Shown: positions 46,060-58,000 of the stretch, one piece after another
Numbering within the stretch: position 1 is the first letter of the stretch
Layout of the letters: every line of letters begins with the position of its first letter
Source: Mortierella sp. BCC40632
Lineage: Eukaryota; Mortierellomycota; Mortierellomycetes; Mortierellales; Mortierellaceae
Direction: 5' to 3'
Length of the DNA stretch: 64,000 nt
Assembly: GCA_011634665.1 (NCBI GenBank)
Contig: WAEK01000005.1
Location: 2,675,001-2,739,000, forward strand
Translations under genes and position numbers: made by a program
Notes under the pieces: generated by a model
Told to the model about the DNA's origin: nothing
What the model saw: only the letters and a program-made list of their open reading frames with translations
Databases searched by the model: none

Positions 46060-47985
46060 CTAGTAGATGTAGGGAATAATACGCCAGCGGACAATCTCGC
46101 AGTACCGGTCCCAGTCCTTTCCGTATTTCTTGTGGCACTTTTCTTCATCGCGAAGTTCGCGGTGGATCAACAATACGGCAAAATAGATGGGATAAAAGTA
46201 TGGAAGAGGGCTTGACAGGCCTAGTTCATATGAATAGTGCCAAAAAAAAAAAAAAAGTTAACGCATGTCGTCAAGAAGAGAAACCGTTTAGAAAACCTCC
46301 TTAGCAGTAACGCGAGAAAGAAAAAGATCCCCCGCGTGAACGGCACGCGGTTTGGACCCTTCTCGACCCGACCATTGACCGCATTGCTCCGTCGATGCAG
46401 ACAGCCCTGTCTTTGGCTTACCACATGGGAGCGACCAGGCAAGTGCCATGAGCCAATCTCCAAAGTAGTTGATGTGGCGAGCAGTGCCCCACCAACCGCT
46501 AATCAGGAGCTTGGATCCCGACTGAGTCTCCATATACTTTAGGCCTATATTCCAAGCAAAACACAATGAGAGGAACGAGTTAGGGACACTTGGCTGCAGC
46601 TAAAGCAACGTCCTTTTCTTTTCTTTTTTTTTTCTCACCCTTTTTACCCCTCCTCCTCCCCCTCCCCTCTTTCCCACTAGTTTTCACATCCTTCACCATT
46701 TCACATACCTTTGTTCTGAGGAGCATTCGCTCCGTAGCGTCGGAATTTATCCTTCTGGCCATTAGCACTCCTAAAGATATAGTAACCAATGCACTGCGTC
46801 GCAATGACAGCAAAGCAATGAGCAAAATCCATATCCACAGGGAAGGCAGCCAGGTATCTTGCTTGAAGACTATAGTTCATTGGCAACCAAGTCAACAAAC
46901 CATTGGCCAACATGAATCCAAAGCCATCAGTGGTGATGTCCATGGTCGTCAACACGGCCGACTCGTTCCAAAGCGAGTCAACGACGTAGAACGTCTCAAA
47001 GGCAAGAACGGCCACCATGGAGTTGGTGATTCGACCGAGTGTATGCCATTGTTGACAAGCCATGCCAAAGTTGAGAATCACCCAACCAATCAAGCCTGGA
47101 CGAAGCTCGATAAAGTACTTGATATCAAAAGTCGAGTCAGCCGAGGCACTGAAGCGAGGATTCAGTTCTCTGCCCAACACAAACTAGTAGATATTTGGAG
47201 GAGGGGGGATTGATGGGATTCAAAGGGGGATACAGATCTGGTTAGTTGAAAAAAAAAAAAAAAAAAAAAAAAAAAACTAGAAAAGAACCATCACGTTGGG
47301 CTCTGACCGGGTTTCTTTTTCATAAACTTACGTCGTAGATCATGTTGCCGGTGTTGCCTCCAACTGCAAGAATCTTCTCTTGTCCGTTGTTGTCAGGCAA
47401 GAAGGACCAGACATAAACAAAGATCGACACACCAAATGTCCACACCAACGAGGCGGTGATCAGACCCAAAAAGTGTGAATGCAAAAACAAGAAAGGTGTC
47501 ACGCCTTTGGTCCACAACGTGGCCGCAAACATCACACCAAGAAGAATCATGGTTCGGAGAGCATTGACCTTGTACTTGAGCTTGTATTGGGATCGATCTT
47601 TAGTCAACGGTGTTCCCCCAACTCCACCGACCACCGTGCCCTCCACCACATGGCCAGGGATCACAAAGTAGGCAACAAACAGGAAGACCATAAAAGCAGA
47701 ATAGACAAGGAAGGCATCCGTATCCCAAGTCGAGAGCAAGAACTTGGAAAGATCGGACAGGAGATTCTGTGGCTTCGAGAGATCCACTGATGGCCAGATA
47801 CCATCCTTGGCATCCCAAAAGGCAGGTACACAGCCAAAACCTTCTCTGCAGTTGAAGTAGAGACCGTAGGTGATCAGAGGCAAGACCGTGAGCATTGCTA
47901 CGGCGCCTGGAGGACCCAAGAACTCGTATTCAGGCTTGGGGTTTGGAGGCGTTCGCCTCCTAGTCGATTGTGATTTCTTTGACAT
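46060..47985 (-). CDS. ERG24: Delta(14)-sterol reductase
   Basis: Reduces the C14-C15 double bond made by lanosterol demethylation, in the ER, in ergosterol synthesis; it needs NADPH. Four exons on minus: 47985-47332, 47183-46709, 46544-46422 and 46220-46060, giving 470 residues. Typical blocks: [13 protein letters not shown] near the start, ELNPRF followed by [37 protein letters not shown], and the C-terminal [19 protein letters not shown] with RWRIIPYIY. The [14 protein letters not shown] block separates ERG24 from ERG4. Eight or more membrane spans are visible. The start [11 protein letters not shown] follows a pyrimidine-rich leader. It is divergent from the C8orf76-like gene with a 440-base shared promoter. 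Confidence 0.94.
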
Positions 47986-48425
47986 TTCTTTGTGGTCAGG
48001 AGGAGGAAGAGATGGAAGAATGTACAAGGAGAGATGTGTGGGGAGGAGGAGGAAGAGGAGAGGGAAAAAAAGAACTCGCGTCTGTGTGTCGGATGAACAG
48101 ACAGGTATTATATTCGGAGAAATGGAAACAAAGAGAATGGGCTGATGGGGCAATGGTGTTGGCTCCAGATCTCGTCCGAGGGATGAAAGGACCAATATCT
48201 GTCCTTGGACTCGAGTGGCCTGATTTTTCTCTCTCTTTGGACTGTGCGGGCACTGCGGGGAGAGGGCGGGGAGGTTTGAGGGTCGCCACCAAAGTGATCA
48301 AACCGGTTCTTAAGGGGGGAGTTTTTCTTTCTTTTTTTTTTTTTTTTTTTTCTTCCCAATTCAGTAGGCTCTTTTTGGAGACCAGACACGGATTCAAGCC
48401 AAGTTTGTATTTCTTGCTGAATGTC
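47986..48425. promoter_or_regulatory. Bidirectional promoter ERG24 / C8orf76-like gene
   Basis: 440 bases between divergent starts. The ERG24 side is strongly pyrimidine-rich on the minus strand (47990-48070). A T-rich block (about 48329-48350) precedes the plus-strand gene. No certain sterol-response element was identified. Confidence 0.5.
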
Positions 48426-50098
48426 ATGGACGAAGAAGACTTTCCATTCACCTTTGGTGCGACATCTGATGGCGAAGAAGAAGGAGACGACGGGCTCTTT
48501 TGTACACCCAAACCAAAAGCAGACCCACACAAGGCAGTTGTTGACAAGGAGCCATATATTGCTCAAGTAGACACCGATGGGGTAAAGTTGAGCGTCTCTC
48601 TTTTTTTTAATCAATCCTAAACTGGATAGGATTCGGAGGGCAGATGGACGAATATTCAAGTCTCTTTTTATCACCAAGTGCTCTGACCTATTCATTCACC
48701 AATCGTCTCATATGAAATACACAGTGGTTCCATCAGACTGGAAAGACTGTGGAAGAACAAATGTTACAAGACAAGAATGGTGCCACCAAAGTCAAGATGC
48801 GTGCCGATCACTACTACATGCTTCACCAATATCAGGAGGCATATGATATAGCTCGCGAATACATTAGAGTCGTCAGCGCCAATGGCGCGAGTATGCCTCT
48901 GAACAATGCCAGTGCAGATGGTGGCCTGAGGAGTTCAGATCCCGGAGTTCTCAAGGTGACCGACTCGAGAGAAATGCAAGAGATGGCCCTTCGTTGTGCA
49001 TTGAAGCTAAACAAGCTGGACCAACTCTCGGATTTAGTGGAGGCATTAGTATGTTCTGGAATACTGAAAACGACAATATTGTCTCGATTGTAGCTGCTGA
49101 TGTGATTTTCTTTTCTTTGCTTCATAACTAACAACCCTCCTCCCTTCGCGATATAGACATCGCAAGAGACTGGCGTCGTGTTCCTGAAAGTCAAGGCCTA
49201 TTTAACTCTTCAGAGATTTGATGGTAATCCTCCTCTTTTCCTAGCTCTCATCAACTTTCCAATCAAGGACCAAGGATGGTATCCCGAGTCAGTAGTAACC
49301 AGGACAGCAACTCGTTTTCATATTCTTTTCTTTTCTTTTCTTTTCTTTTTCAAACTGATAGCGGCTGCAACGGCGTTGGTTCATTATCAAAAATCAAGAA
49401 GCAGTAATTATTCCGTCTGGAGACTACTGAGTGATTGCTTCGCTCAATACCGCACTCATCTTTTATCCAATGGTGATGTCGAATCATTCAAAGTATCCTC
49501 TGAAATGGATCTCTCCCAGTGGTCAACAAATCTGAAATCCCCAGGACTTTTGCATCACTTTACCTCCAGTCTGGCCCTAATGTGTATTCTTCGTGCGCGA
49601 CATCTTATGAAAGCTTCAACCTGGTCTCAAGTAGACTATGCCAGGACTCGTTACAACCGCGAGATGTTGATCATTGAAAGGACAGGCATGGCTTTGGAAC
49701 AGGATTGTCAATTGAAAACAAGGATCGAACACTCGGTCCTAGAACCAGACTCGACAACAGCTCCACCTTCTGTACCAACTACTGCCAAAGTAGTTTCAGA
49801 GGACGAGACGTCAACATTTGTTGATGAGCAATACAAGTTACGATTACAGGAATATGAACACAATGTCCTTGAACCAACACAGAAAATGGTCGAGGCATTG
49901 AAAAGATCTTTAAAAGATCCTGAGATAGTCTCGTCCAGTGATTCTGGATATGAAATCTCGTTAGAGGTGATTGAATATATTTTGTCCGCATGGGATTCAC
50001 AAGTCATTGAACCAGAAATGCTTAGGCATCATGGATCTCATTGTCCAGCAGAGGATTCAAATGCGGATTCAGAGCATACTAGTGTTAGACTCAAGTAG
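48426..50098 (+). CDS. C8orf76-like, TPR-type protein of unknown function
   Basis: Four exons, 48426-48581, 48725-49048, 49157-49223 and 49362-50098, sum to 428 codons (427 residues). An acidic N-terminus (MDEEDFPFTFGATSDGEEE) is followed by WFHQTGKTVEEQM, then paired helices reminiscent of TPR units: MRADHYYMLHQYQEAYDIAR, EMALRCALKLNKLDQLSDLV, KVKAYLTLQRFDAAATALVH and NYSVWRLLSDCFAQY. The order of a W-[FY] motif, repeated Y/A helices and a SVW-RLL unit resembles the animal C8orf76 family, which is poorly characterised; this assignment is tentative. A C-terminal helical domain (about 245-400) has no recognised relative. The second ATG (48426) is used because the first, 48421, is in another frame. 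Confidence 0.85.
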
Positions 50099-50151
50099 AG
50101 ATACCAGAGTGAGTAAGTGTAGACAATCAATCAATCAATACACCAACCTGA

Positions 50152-50152
<1 letters not shown>

Positions 50153-50191
<39 letters not shown>
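50153..50191. repeat. A39 homopolymer
   Basis: Thirty-nine A residues, 55 bases after the stop of the C8orf76-like gene, followed by GGCTGT. Confidence 0.95.
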
Positions 50192-50194
<3 letters not shown>

Positions 50195-50324
50195 TGTTGG
50201 TGGGCATTTGTTTTTCTTTAATAATCTCGTGCACTGAGCTGTAATCAGGTCCAGGTGTCCAAGACTCCCTCAGACAAAAGGGGAAATAAATTGTCTACCA
50301 AAAAAAGAAAAAAGAAGAAAAAAG

Positions 50325-50365
<41 letters not shown>
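50325..50365. repeat. A41 homopolymer
   Basis: Forty-one A residues flanked by interrupted A/G runs (50300-50380), just beyond the stop of the SANT-domain gene. Confidence 0.93.
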
Positions 50366-50378
<13 letters not shown>

Positions 50379-50419
50379 AAATGGAGGGGGGGGGAGGAGG
50401 AAATAAAAAATACAATAAT

Positions 50420-53407
50420 TTACAGGCGCATAGGGATCTCTTCAAGAGAGAACCGTCTATCAACTAGAATCTCCTTCTTGACAGTCGCAAGAGGCTCATC
50501 ATTCAAAGTCGTCATGGTCATTTCTTCATCATCCATAGGCCGTGAATGGATCCTATGGTGTTGGTTTCGGTTAAATCTGTCGTCATGGATACTTGCGTGT
50601 CCAGTATGGGGTCCAAAATGTCGATTAGAGGCAGAGCGATAACGATGATTACGTTGACGACCATGCGAACGCGTCGATTGTCCATGACGTTGTGGAGTCC
50701 GGTGATGATGGTGGCGAGAATGGATTCTGGAGGTAAACATAGAGCCAGTTCCTCGAGGATGAGTGACCATCGAAGGAATGTCTAAGAGGGTAGTCTCACT
50801 TCCACTCTCTCCTTGCTTTTGCAACTGTTGTGCAAGAGGAATGGAAGAATGGGACCATGGGACCGTTGTTCCAAAGTCAGAGGCGGTGCTCGTACTCTCA
50901 ACATACTGCAAATCACCAAACTGACGACACGCAGATGGCTCTGCCTCGTCATCCGCATCACCATCCTCTGCACTATGCTCTGTTGTCGAGTCCGCCATCT
51001 TCAAGTCCCTGTCGGTGCCGTTCTTTGCGCCTATGAGATAACTCGGACCTTTCTTGGCATTATGTCTCCCTTCTGGCCCATCCGAGTCAACATCGTCCAC
51101 ATGATCTCCATAAAGTCGTTCAAACTCCATCTCAATTTCCTCGTCAGAGCGATGAAGGTTCATGGTCTCTCGGATTTTGGACCATTGTCCATGAAGTTTA
51201 AGTCGCGTTGCTGCAAGGAACAAAGCCTCTCGCTCGGCTGCCGTCCATGATCCAGTCGCCCTCCAGACACCAATCTCTTCTGGCTCAATCTTAACTGCCA
51301 CCAGGGATGACCGTCGGCTTTGAGGGCTACCATTGGGAACAGAGTTGCCCCCTTGAATGCTGCCTTTTCCGGCGGAGCCTTGAAAATGCTCTACATCAGT
51401 CTTACTCTCATCACCAGAGGTGATTGCCGAGATGGGAGAGGTTGGAGAAGAGTTGTTGGGAGAAGTTGGCTTGGAGACGGGCGGCGATGGATAAGAGAAA
51501 ACACAGACAATAGGCGCAACCAAAGAAGGAATAAACGATGGAAGGGCTGCATTCAAAACTTGAGTCGCTGCACTCGAATAGTTGTGCTGAGTCGATGCCG
51601 CCAAAAACTCGGAAGCTCCTGCGCTAGAGATCAATACAGGCCCCTTTCCTTTGGCATCTGGACTGCGGAGAGGACCATGGCCCTCACTACCACTCATGGC
51701 TGTATCATAATCATGACCTGCATTGGGTACTTCCCAATTACGACCATGGTTCAAGAACCGCCTTGAGGACGATCCTTGGTCGGACGATCCACCACCGGGA
51801 GCCAAGGCAATAGTTCCAAACTCGCTTGAAAGCTGGTGCGTTATTCCTGAATCGGTCTCATGTTCTGTATCGGTTAAATGATATTGCTGGTGGAGTCGTT
51901 GCCGATAGTCTGATGGACCACCCCGATGATATTCAATATCATCTTCATCCTCCATATAACTGTACTCATCTTCATCTAGCTCGTCCTCTTCCTCATCCTC
52001 TTCAAAATCATCGTCTCCAGCAGCACCTCGTAGATGGGTCATCGAACTTGTTGTCCTAGAAGCAACCGTATCTGCGACAGCCGAGATGGCCGAGGGCAGA
52101 ATGGTGTTGGACAATGCTTGAGGAATTTGTGTCAGGAATGTATGGGTCAGCGCAAAGGCATACTTGGAGCCAGGGGTATCTTTGAGTCGACTAAGGACCA
52201 TATCCACCTGTTTCTGCACCTGGGCTTCCACAGACTTGACTCCTTGATGAAGATCATAGAGGATCGTCTCTCGAGTTCGCGTACGCCTTTGATGGAGTCG
52301 CTGTGCAAGGCGTCGAAGGTTATCTTGAGCATCTTGAGTAGAGGGCACCGCAGGCAGGGTTTCTCGTGCACGGGCCACATTGGACAATAGCCGGGCACGC
52401 TCTCGCTCCTTGACTGTCGTCCATTCAGAAAACTGTCGTGGTCGTTGAAGTTGTTGCTGAAGCTGGGCTGCAAATGGGTATTGGTGATGATGGTGGTGAC
52501 GTTGGAGAAGGGTTGGAATGGTTGCAAGTGACGGCGAAGATAGGGAGGATGATGGCGATGGCGATGGCGACGACGTTGATGGCGATGTTGCCATTGGAGA
52601 TATCGAAAGCAAAGTTGACTGAGAAGCATTTGAGGGTTCGCCAGAAGTACTGGTACTTGTAAAAGTAACTGATTGCTGTTGTTCACTAGACGGGGATATC
52701 GAAAACCGGAGCCGTGAAGAATTGGGGCCACCCTCAGCTGGATGGACATGGTAATGGTAGTGGTGGTGATGATGATGGTGATGATGCTGATGCACCGCAG
52801 CCTGTGCGTTCCTGGCTTCAGGGAGTACAGGAACCTGTGTCAAGCTGTAAGAGGGATCAGGCCCTGGAGACTGAGTGTGTCTTTGCGGCTGCTGTTGTTG
52901 CTGCAACTGCTGGTGTTGATGTTGCATTCGTTGTCGGTGGAATTCCTGGTGGGCCTGTTGAAGCTGCTGTTGATGCTGTTGCTGTTGCTGTTGTTGCTGT
53001 TGCTGACTCCGCTTTGGGAGCGATGGGGATATGTGTGGTTGATTGTGAGACTCTGGTTGCAAGGCTTGTCGCCGTCCTACTTCTTTATGGAAGAGGGTCT
53101 CTTTTCCCTGTTTATTCACAGAAATGGTTGAGTGTCCTGCGAGAAAGGGTCGACTCGCTGATGCATAAAGGGCGCTTGGGATCTTGGAGCTATTCGCATG
53201 AAGTCCAACAGATGATGTTGAGACTCCAAGAGAGCCGAACTTGGTGGCCTCGGTCGGCGTCTGACGTGCACCAGACTGTGATGGATTCAGCGCTGGATAG
53301 TGCGGAAATGCTGTCGAATTGATTGGGAGAAGCCCAGTCATCTTTTCTGGCGGCATTGTTCTTGGGCGTTTGGTAGAGTGTGTGCCCAGCTCTGGGCGTC
53401 CTGCCAT
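50420..53407 (-). CDS. Myb/SANT-domain protein with Gln- and His-rich regions
   Basis: Single-exon protein of 995 residues starting MAGRPELGTHSTKRPRTMPP. Near residues 712-765 a SANT/Myb-like three-helix unit is visible: WTAAEREALFLAATRLKLHG, WSKIRETM and EIEMEFERLYG, with tryptophans at the expected spacing for helices 1 and 3. Elsewhere it is low-complexity: Gln runs (about 135-175), a run of nine His (about 210-220), Ser/Pro stretches, and a strongly acidic segment (EEDEEEDELDED, about 460-490). A helical stretch near 330-400 contains ERERARLLSNVARARETLP. It is probably a nuclear chromatin or transcription factor; one SANT unit alone does not say which. The C-terminal 100 residues are His/Arg-rich. 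Confidence 0.85.
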   Translation of the reverse strand: MAGRPELGTHSTKRPRTMPPEKMTGLLPINSTAFPHYPALNPSQSGARQTPTEATKFGSLGVSTSSVGLHANSSKIPSALYASASRPFLAGHSTISVNKQGKETLFHKEVGRRQALQPESHNQPHISPSLPKRSQQQQQQQQQQHQQQLQQAHQEFHRQRMQHQHQQLQQQQQPQRHTQSPGPDPSYSLTQVPVLPEARNAQAAVHQHHHHHHHHHYHYHVHPAEGGPNSSRLRFSISPSSEQQQSVTFTSTSTSGEPSNASQSTLLSISPMATSPSTSSPSPSPSSSLSSPSLATIPTLLQRHHHHHQYPFAAQLQQQLQRPRQFSEWTTVKERERARLLSNVARARETLPAVPSTQDAQDNLRRLAQRLHQRRTRTRETILYDLHQGVKSVEAQVQKQVDMVLSRLKDTPGSKYAFALTHTFLTQIPQALSNTILPSAISAVADTVASRTTSSMTHLRGAAGDDDFEEDEEEDELDEDEYSYMEDEDDIEYHRGGPSDYRQRLHQQYHLTDTEHETDSGITHQLSSEFGTIALAPGGGSSDQGSSSRRFLNHGRNWEVPNAGHDYDTAMSGSEGHGPLRSPDAKGKGPVLISSAGASEFLAASTQHNYSSAATQVLNAALPSFIPSLVAPIVCVFSYPSPPVSKPTSPNNSSPTSPISAITSGDESKTDVEHFQGSAGKGSIQGGNSVPNGSPQSRRSSLVAVKIEPEEIGVWRATGSWTAAEREALFLAATRLKLHGQWSKIRETMNLHRSDEEIEMEFERLYGDHVDDVDSDGPEGRHNAKKGPSYLIGAKNGTDRDLKMADSTTEHSAEDGDADDEAEPSACRQFGDLQYVESTSTASDFGTTVPWSHSSIPLAQQLQKQGESGSETTLLDIPSMVTHPRGTGSMFTSRIHSRHHHHRTPQRHGQSTRSHGRQRNHRYRSASNRHFGPHTGHASIHDDRFNRNQHHRIHSRPMDDEEMTMTTLNDEPLATVKKEILVDRRFSLEEIPMRL

Positions 53408-53675
53408 GTTAGGAAAGGCGAAAATAGGAGGGGAGGAGAGAAGAAAGGATGATTTGACTATTTGCAGATGGCAAAGACGAATAGAGATAAATAAGAGTAA
53501 GAGTTCACATCCTCGGTATCCAAATTGGCTACATGGTCGTCGGTCTTTGTGGGCATCAGCCCCGACAGGCAGAGTATATCGAAGATAGAAGACAGCCCCG
53601 ATCTCCCAGTCGCAGTACTCTCCGCGATCGCGATCATATTGCTCACACCCGAGGCTCAGCCCTTTGTGGGTTTCA

Positions 53676-53719
53676 AGTCAGTCAGTCAGTCGGTTGGTCG
53701 GTCGGTCGGTCGGCCGGTC
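53676..53719. repeat. Tetranucleotide repeat GTCA then GGTC
   Basis: About four GTCA units pass into about six GGTC units, suggesting a point change spread by slippage. Confidence 0.85.
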
Positions 53720-53884
53720 CAAGATAGACGAGAGACAAGTACAAGCACGGGCACATTTCAAAGTACACAGGGGCAGGTCCATATGAAGGAAGGACAAGCA
53801 CATGAATATCAGAGGCTCTTCTTGGACCAGCCTTTTTCTTCATGGGGAAGAGGGTCTCCACACGTCGAGGTTGCTCTTGAAAAG

Positions 53885-53923
<39 letters not shown>

Positions 53924-54469
53924 CAGCGCAGGGTACATGGATTGGGGCACACGGACGGGAGGAGAGTCTGCCCAAAAAATGACACTCTACCCAAAGAACG
54001 CCTCCAGGCAGAGGCGATATCTGGCGGAGTAATGGACGTCAACAGACTCGACGTTTGCCTACTGACCGACAAAATGGGTTCTTACCTGTTGGCTGCTGTA
54101 GATACTACTTTGCTTTGCTTTTACTGGAAGAGAGGAATCGAGCTGAAGTGAAATACTGCTGACGGGCAGAATGAAGAAGACGAAGGGGTGCAGAGTGGGG
54201 AGGGGAAAGAGGGTCTAGAAAAACAGGGTTGAGGTTTGTTGGGTCGAAACGTTAATCTGTTTCGGGATGCAAAAAAAAAAAAAAAAAAAAAAAAAAAAGA
54301 CACGGTTGCCGAGAGGTGAAGGCACAGGTTCGGGATGGCAGAGGATGGGCGTGATGATGTTGAGAATGGTGCAAGTCAAGAGAGGGAAGGGAGGCTTCAA
54401 GGATCGAGAAAAGGGTGTGGGAGAAGGGGAGTGAATGAGCGAGAGGAGATAGTCGAGTCAGTAGTTCGG

Positions 54470-54530
54470 TGGACGGATGGATGGGTGGATGGATGGAAAA
54501 ATGAATGAATGGATGGATGGACAGAATGAA
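54470..54530. repeat. GATG/GAAT tetranucleotide repeat
   Basis: Imperfect (GGAT)n with AATG interruptions, upstream of the SANT gene and downstream of the W2 gene. Confidence 0.75.
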
Positions 54531-55072
54531 GAATGGGATGGTAGAAAAGGCTTTGCATGCCAAAGCTTGATTTGGATCGTTGGGCTGGAGGACACAGCAG
54601 TCAAAAAAAAAAAAAAAAAAAAAAGGCTCGCCCAGTCGCCTCAAAGAACCGAGCCGGCGTCATAGACCCTGAAGCATGCCTTAGAGGAGTGGCTGTCATG
54701 CGGGCGCATGTTCTCCCTCGTGTCCGGGGCCCCGGCTGTCTCCCTCTCTCCCTCTTTATCTCTATCGGCCTCGCCTCTTCCATGCGCGGCTCGTAGTCTG
54801 AAATCCCCCCTTCTTCTTTCCCCACCACGCTGTCTACTTTAAGAGCCGGCTCGCTTCGGAGCACCAAATCTTGTTCACTGTCTGAAGTGCACGAGGGGGG
54901 GGACAATAACCCAATCCATTCAATCTACTGATCCACTACAAAAAAAAAATTAAATGGTCCTGGGAAGTCCAAGGCAAACAGCTTTAATTGTGGGGGGGTA
55001 TTCAACAGAGTTGTACACACAAAAAAAAAATAGGTGGCGGTGGTGTTACAATGGACAAAGGATGTTTGTCTT

Positions 55073-58000
55073 CTACTCGCTGTTGCCTTCTTCTTCGTCC
55101 AAATCATCTTGCTCGTCTGTCAGCTGCTCCTTCTCTCTTTCCTCAGCACATCGGTCAAGCTCCGCTGCACTCGCGGCTTGGTCCCGAGAGATGATCACAT
55201 TGTTCGTAGAAAAGCTGATTCGGCGCTCGCGATCTGTCTCCTCGATCCGCTCCAAAAGACAAGTCGTTGATGCCTGCTCATCGGCCTCGTCATCAATTCC
55301 ATCGTCAGACCGGATCACCATCAGCTCCTCCTCCTCTCTCAGATCGTCGTCCAACAGGCGAAGAGTATCCAGTTCATTGCGATTGTTACCGAGCACAAAC
55401 TCTCCAGCGCGCTGACTCTTGATCGAATCGAGTCCAACAATTACATTTCCCTTGGCGTTTCCTCGTCCAGTTTCCTCCTCCTCTTCGTCGTCCTCTGAGT
55501 CGACATCGTCATCGGACTCGTCAGAGTCATCCTCGTCATCCTCATCATCCTCATCCTCCAGCCAGGCGACAAACTTAGAGCTCAAACTGCGAAGACCATG
55601 TCCATGTCCAAAAATTCCTGTCGGCTCCTTGAGCTGCTGCCACCATTCGATGATGGCCTCTGCCTCCAGCACATCAAACTTGTAGAGTGCCATCAACTGA
55701 GCCACATGGTTCCGTGTCCATCGATCGCTAGTCAATGCGCTGTGCTCCAGCTTGCTGAGGAGGAGCAATTGCTCCGCATGAGATGGTACGTAGTTTAGCA
55801 ACAACGGTACAAAGATGCCCTTGAATCTCGTCTCAATCAAAACCTTGGCTGTCACAGCTTCGCCAGTCTCTGGAAGTGTTGCTGTTCGTGTGCCCCACCC
55901 TCCAGCCGAGGGTCCTCCGGCCTCAAGTCTCTCGCATTCCCACCACTTCACTGCCTCTGCAGATAAAACAGCCACCAGTCTGTCCACAGTGGCATCATAC
56001 TTGAGCAAAAGATCATCCAGCTGAAGAATGGTGCGAGCGGGAGTAAACTTGGCACACAGTGCTTGGTGGAGAAATTTCTCGGCCATCGACTCAAATGTCT
56101 CATTGGCATCTGCAGGTGTGTCCTGGATGTCGTCCTCAGGCGATCGTGAACGATCCTTCTTTAGCATGAGCTCCATCATTGTACAAGGTGCTTCGTCATT
56201 GTCGTCATCAGAACCATCACTATCAGAGTCGTCTTCAGCCTGAGTGGCAGCCTTGATTAGATTGGACGAGATGGGGGCAGTAGTCTCAACCGGTGAAAGG
56301 AATGTGACCTTCTTCTCCTTTTCTTCATCATGCCTTTCGTTCTTGAGTACTGGCTCGTCTTCAATTGAATCCAAAGAGGAAATCCTTGCCTCATGAGCTT
56401 TCTCTGCAGTATCCTCCTCCAGAGTCTTAGTGTCAAACAAAATAGGTGGATCCTGCTCATCCATCGAGTTCTGACTAAGGGCCGAATCATGGTCCACAGA
56501 GGACACAGGCCACTCACACTTGTCACCAAAATAAAACTCGTCGTAATCATCTTGGCTTTCGCCCAGGCTTGAATGGTGAAGCATCAGACCGCCCATGTTG
56601 GTGAGTGAATAAGGAGAGCTGTTGTAGCCAATCTTGTAAGAAGAAGTCGACGCACTCTTCTGTCGAAGCTCCTCAACCTCCTGATTCTTTAACTCAAGCT
56701 CCATCCGGAGGGTATCGATTTTGTTGCTCAAGTCCTTACGGATCTTGAGATAAATTTGATCGATCACAGCACGGTTGTGTCTCTCTGAGGCAAGGTCCGC
56801 CTTGGCCTGTGCTAACGAAGACTTGAGAGTTCTGTTCTTGGCGAGAAGTCTCTGCATCGATTGCTTCCGCTTGGATCGTCGGTCCATCCCTGTCGGGTTA
56901 TCATCAACATCGGCATCGACGTCGGCATCCGCATCCAGGGCAGAGTCTGTGTCATTCGAGTCGCTCCCAAACAAGCCCTTGTCGTCATCCTCAGCATCAG
57001 CAGTGTCGTAATCACTGCTCTCCTTGAGACCAAACTCGGTCATGTCCAGGTCGGGGACTCCACCAGAAGTCCGCAAAGAGGAAAGAGACATTTCATTATT
57101 CATTCTATGCAATCCCACAACCCATGACAGAATGATTCGCAGCGGCAAAAGAAAAAAGAAAAAATAAGAAAGAAAGATGTATCCAAGAATACAAAAGGCA
57201 TGAAGGGGTATATCGAGGAGGCAAAGGGGTGCACGGTCAGTGTCGGATATCAAGATTAGCTCGAGTAATTCCAGGGACCAGCAATCAACTGCGTCGCTCA
57301 AAATAGACCAGGACAATGGATGCAATGGATGAGCACATACCTCGGCGAGTCCGTCTCTGGATGAAAAGACTGGGCTTCACGACCTAAAAGCAGCAATTCT
57401 TGCTGATTGGGCTGCTGCTGCTGCATGCAGTGGTCTGCGGGTGATGGTTCAGGGTCACTATTATGTGCGTCCGAGACCCTGGCTGCAGCGCCAAGGGCCA
57501 CTGCCGAGGCGTATGATACGGATGACGAGGATAATGGGCGAGGTACAGAGAGTTTGCTCCCTGATGGCGAAGTAGAATTGGATGTGGAGGCATTGGCTGT
57601 GGGCAAAGAGGAGACCAGGACCTGGTCTTCTGGTGACGAAACGACGACGGCTGAGGCAATCGATCCTGTTGCTGCTGCTGCTGTCTCTGTCGTCTCTGTT
57701 GTTACTGCTTTTGTAACCGAGCCCACAGCACGCCCAGTGACTGTGGCGGGGTTGGAGGTGTGATACGAGCGACGGACAGTCGACTGTGTGGAGTTGCTAA
57801 AAGAAGAATGCTGCTGTCTGTGGGGCCGATAATGACGATCAAACTGCTGCTGTTGCTGTTGTTGGTGATAGTATTGGTGTTTGGTGTCATTGGTGCGATG
57901 GCTGTTATAGCTGTTGCTGGCAGGACTCCGCCTCTGTATTGGCCGCTGCTGTTGCTGCTGCCCCGAATACTGTGTGGGCAAGACTTGGGTATAGGACTGA

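Larger units (their letters stand above)
50099..50419. other. Convergent intergenic region with two long A tracts
   Basis: The C8orf76-like gene (plus) and the SANT gene (minus) end here. The space is mostly A39 (50153-50191) and a longer A-rich stretch including A41 (50325-50365). Confidence 0.75.
53408..55072. other. Intergenic region upstream of the SANT gene
   Basis: It holds (GTCA)n/(GGTC)n repeats (53676-53719), T36 (53888-53923), A28 (54271-54298), a GATG-type repeat (about 54470-54530) and A22 (54603-54624). ORFs on both strands are low-complexity. No credible gene. Confidence 0.6.

Noticed and set aside
47970..48620. 216-codon plus-strand ORF across the ERG24 promoter
   Set aside because: Only its last part (from 48426) is coding; the upstream part is promoter and antisense to ERG24 exon 1.
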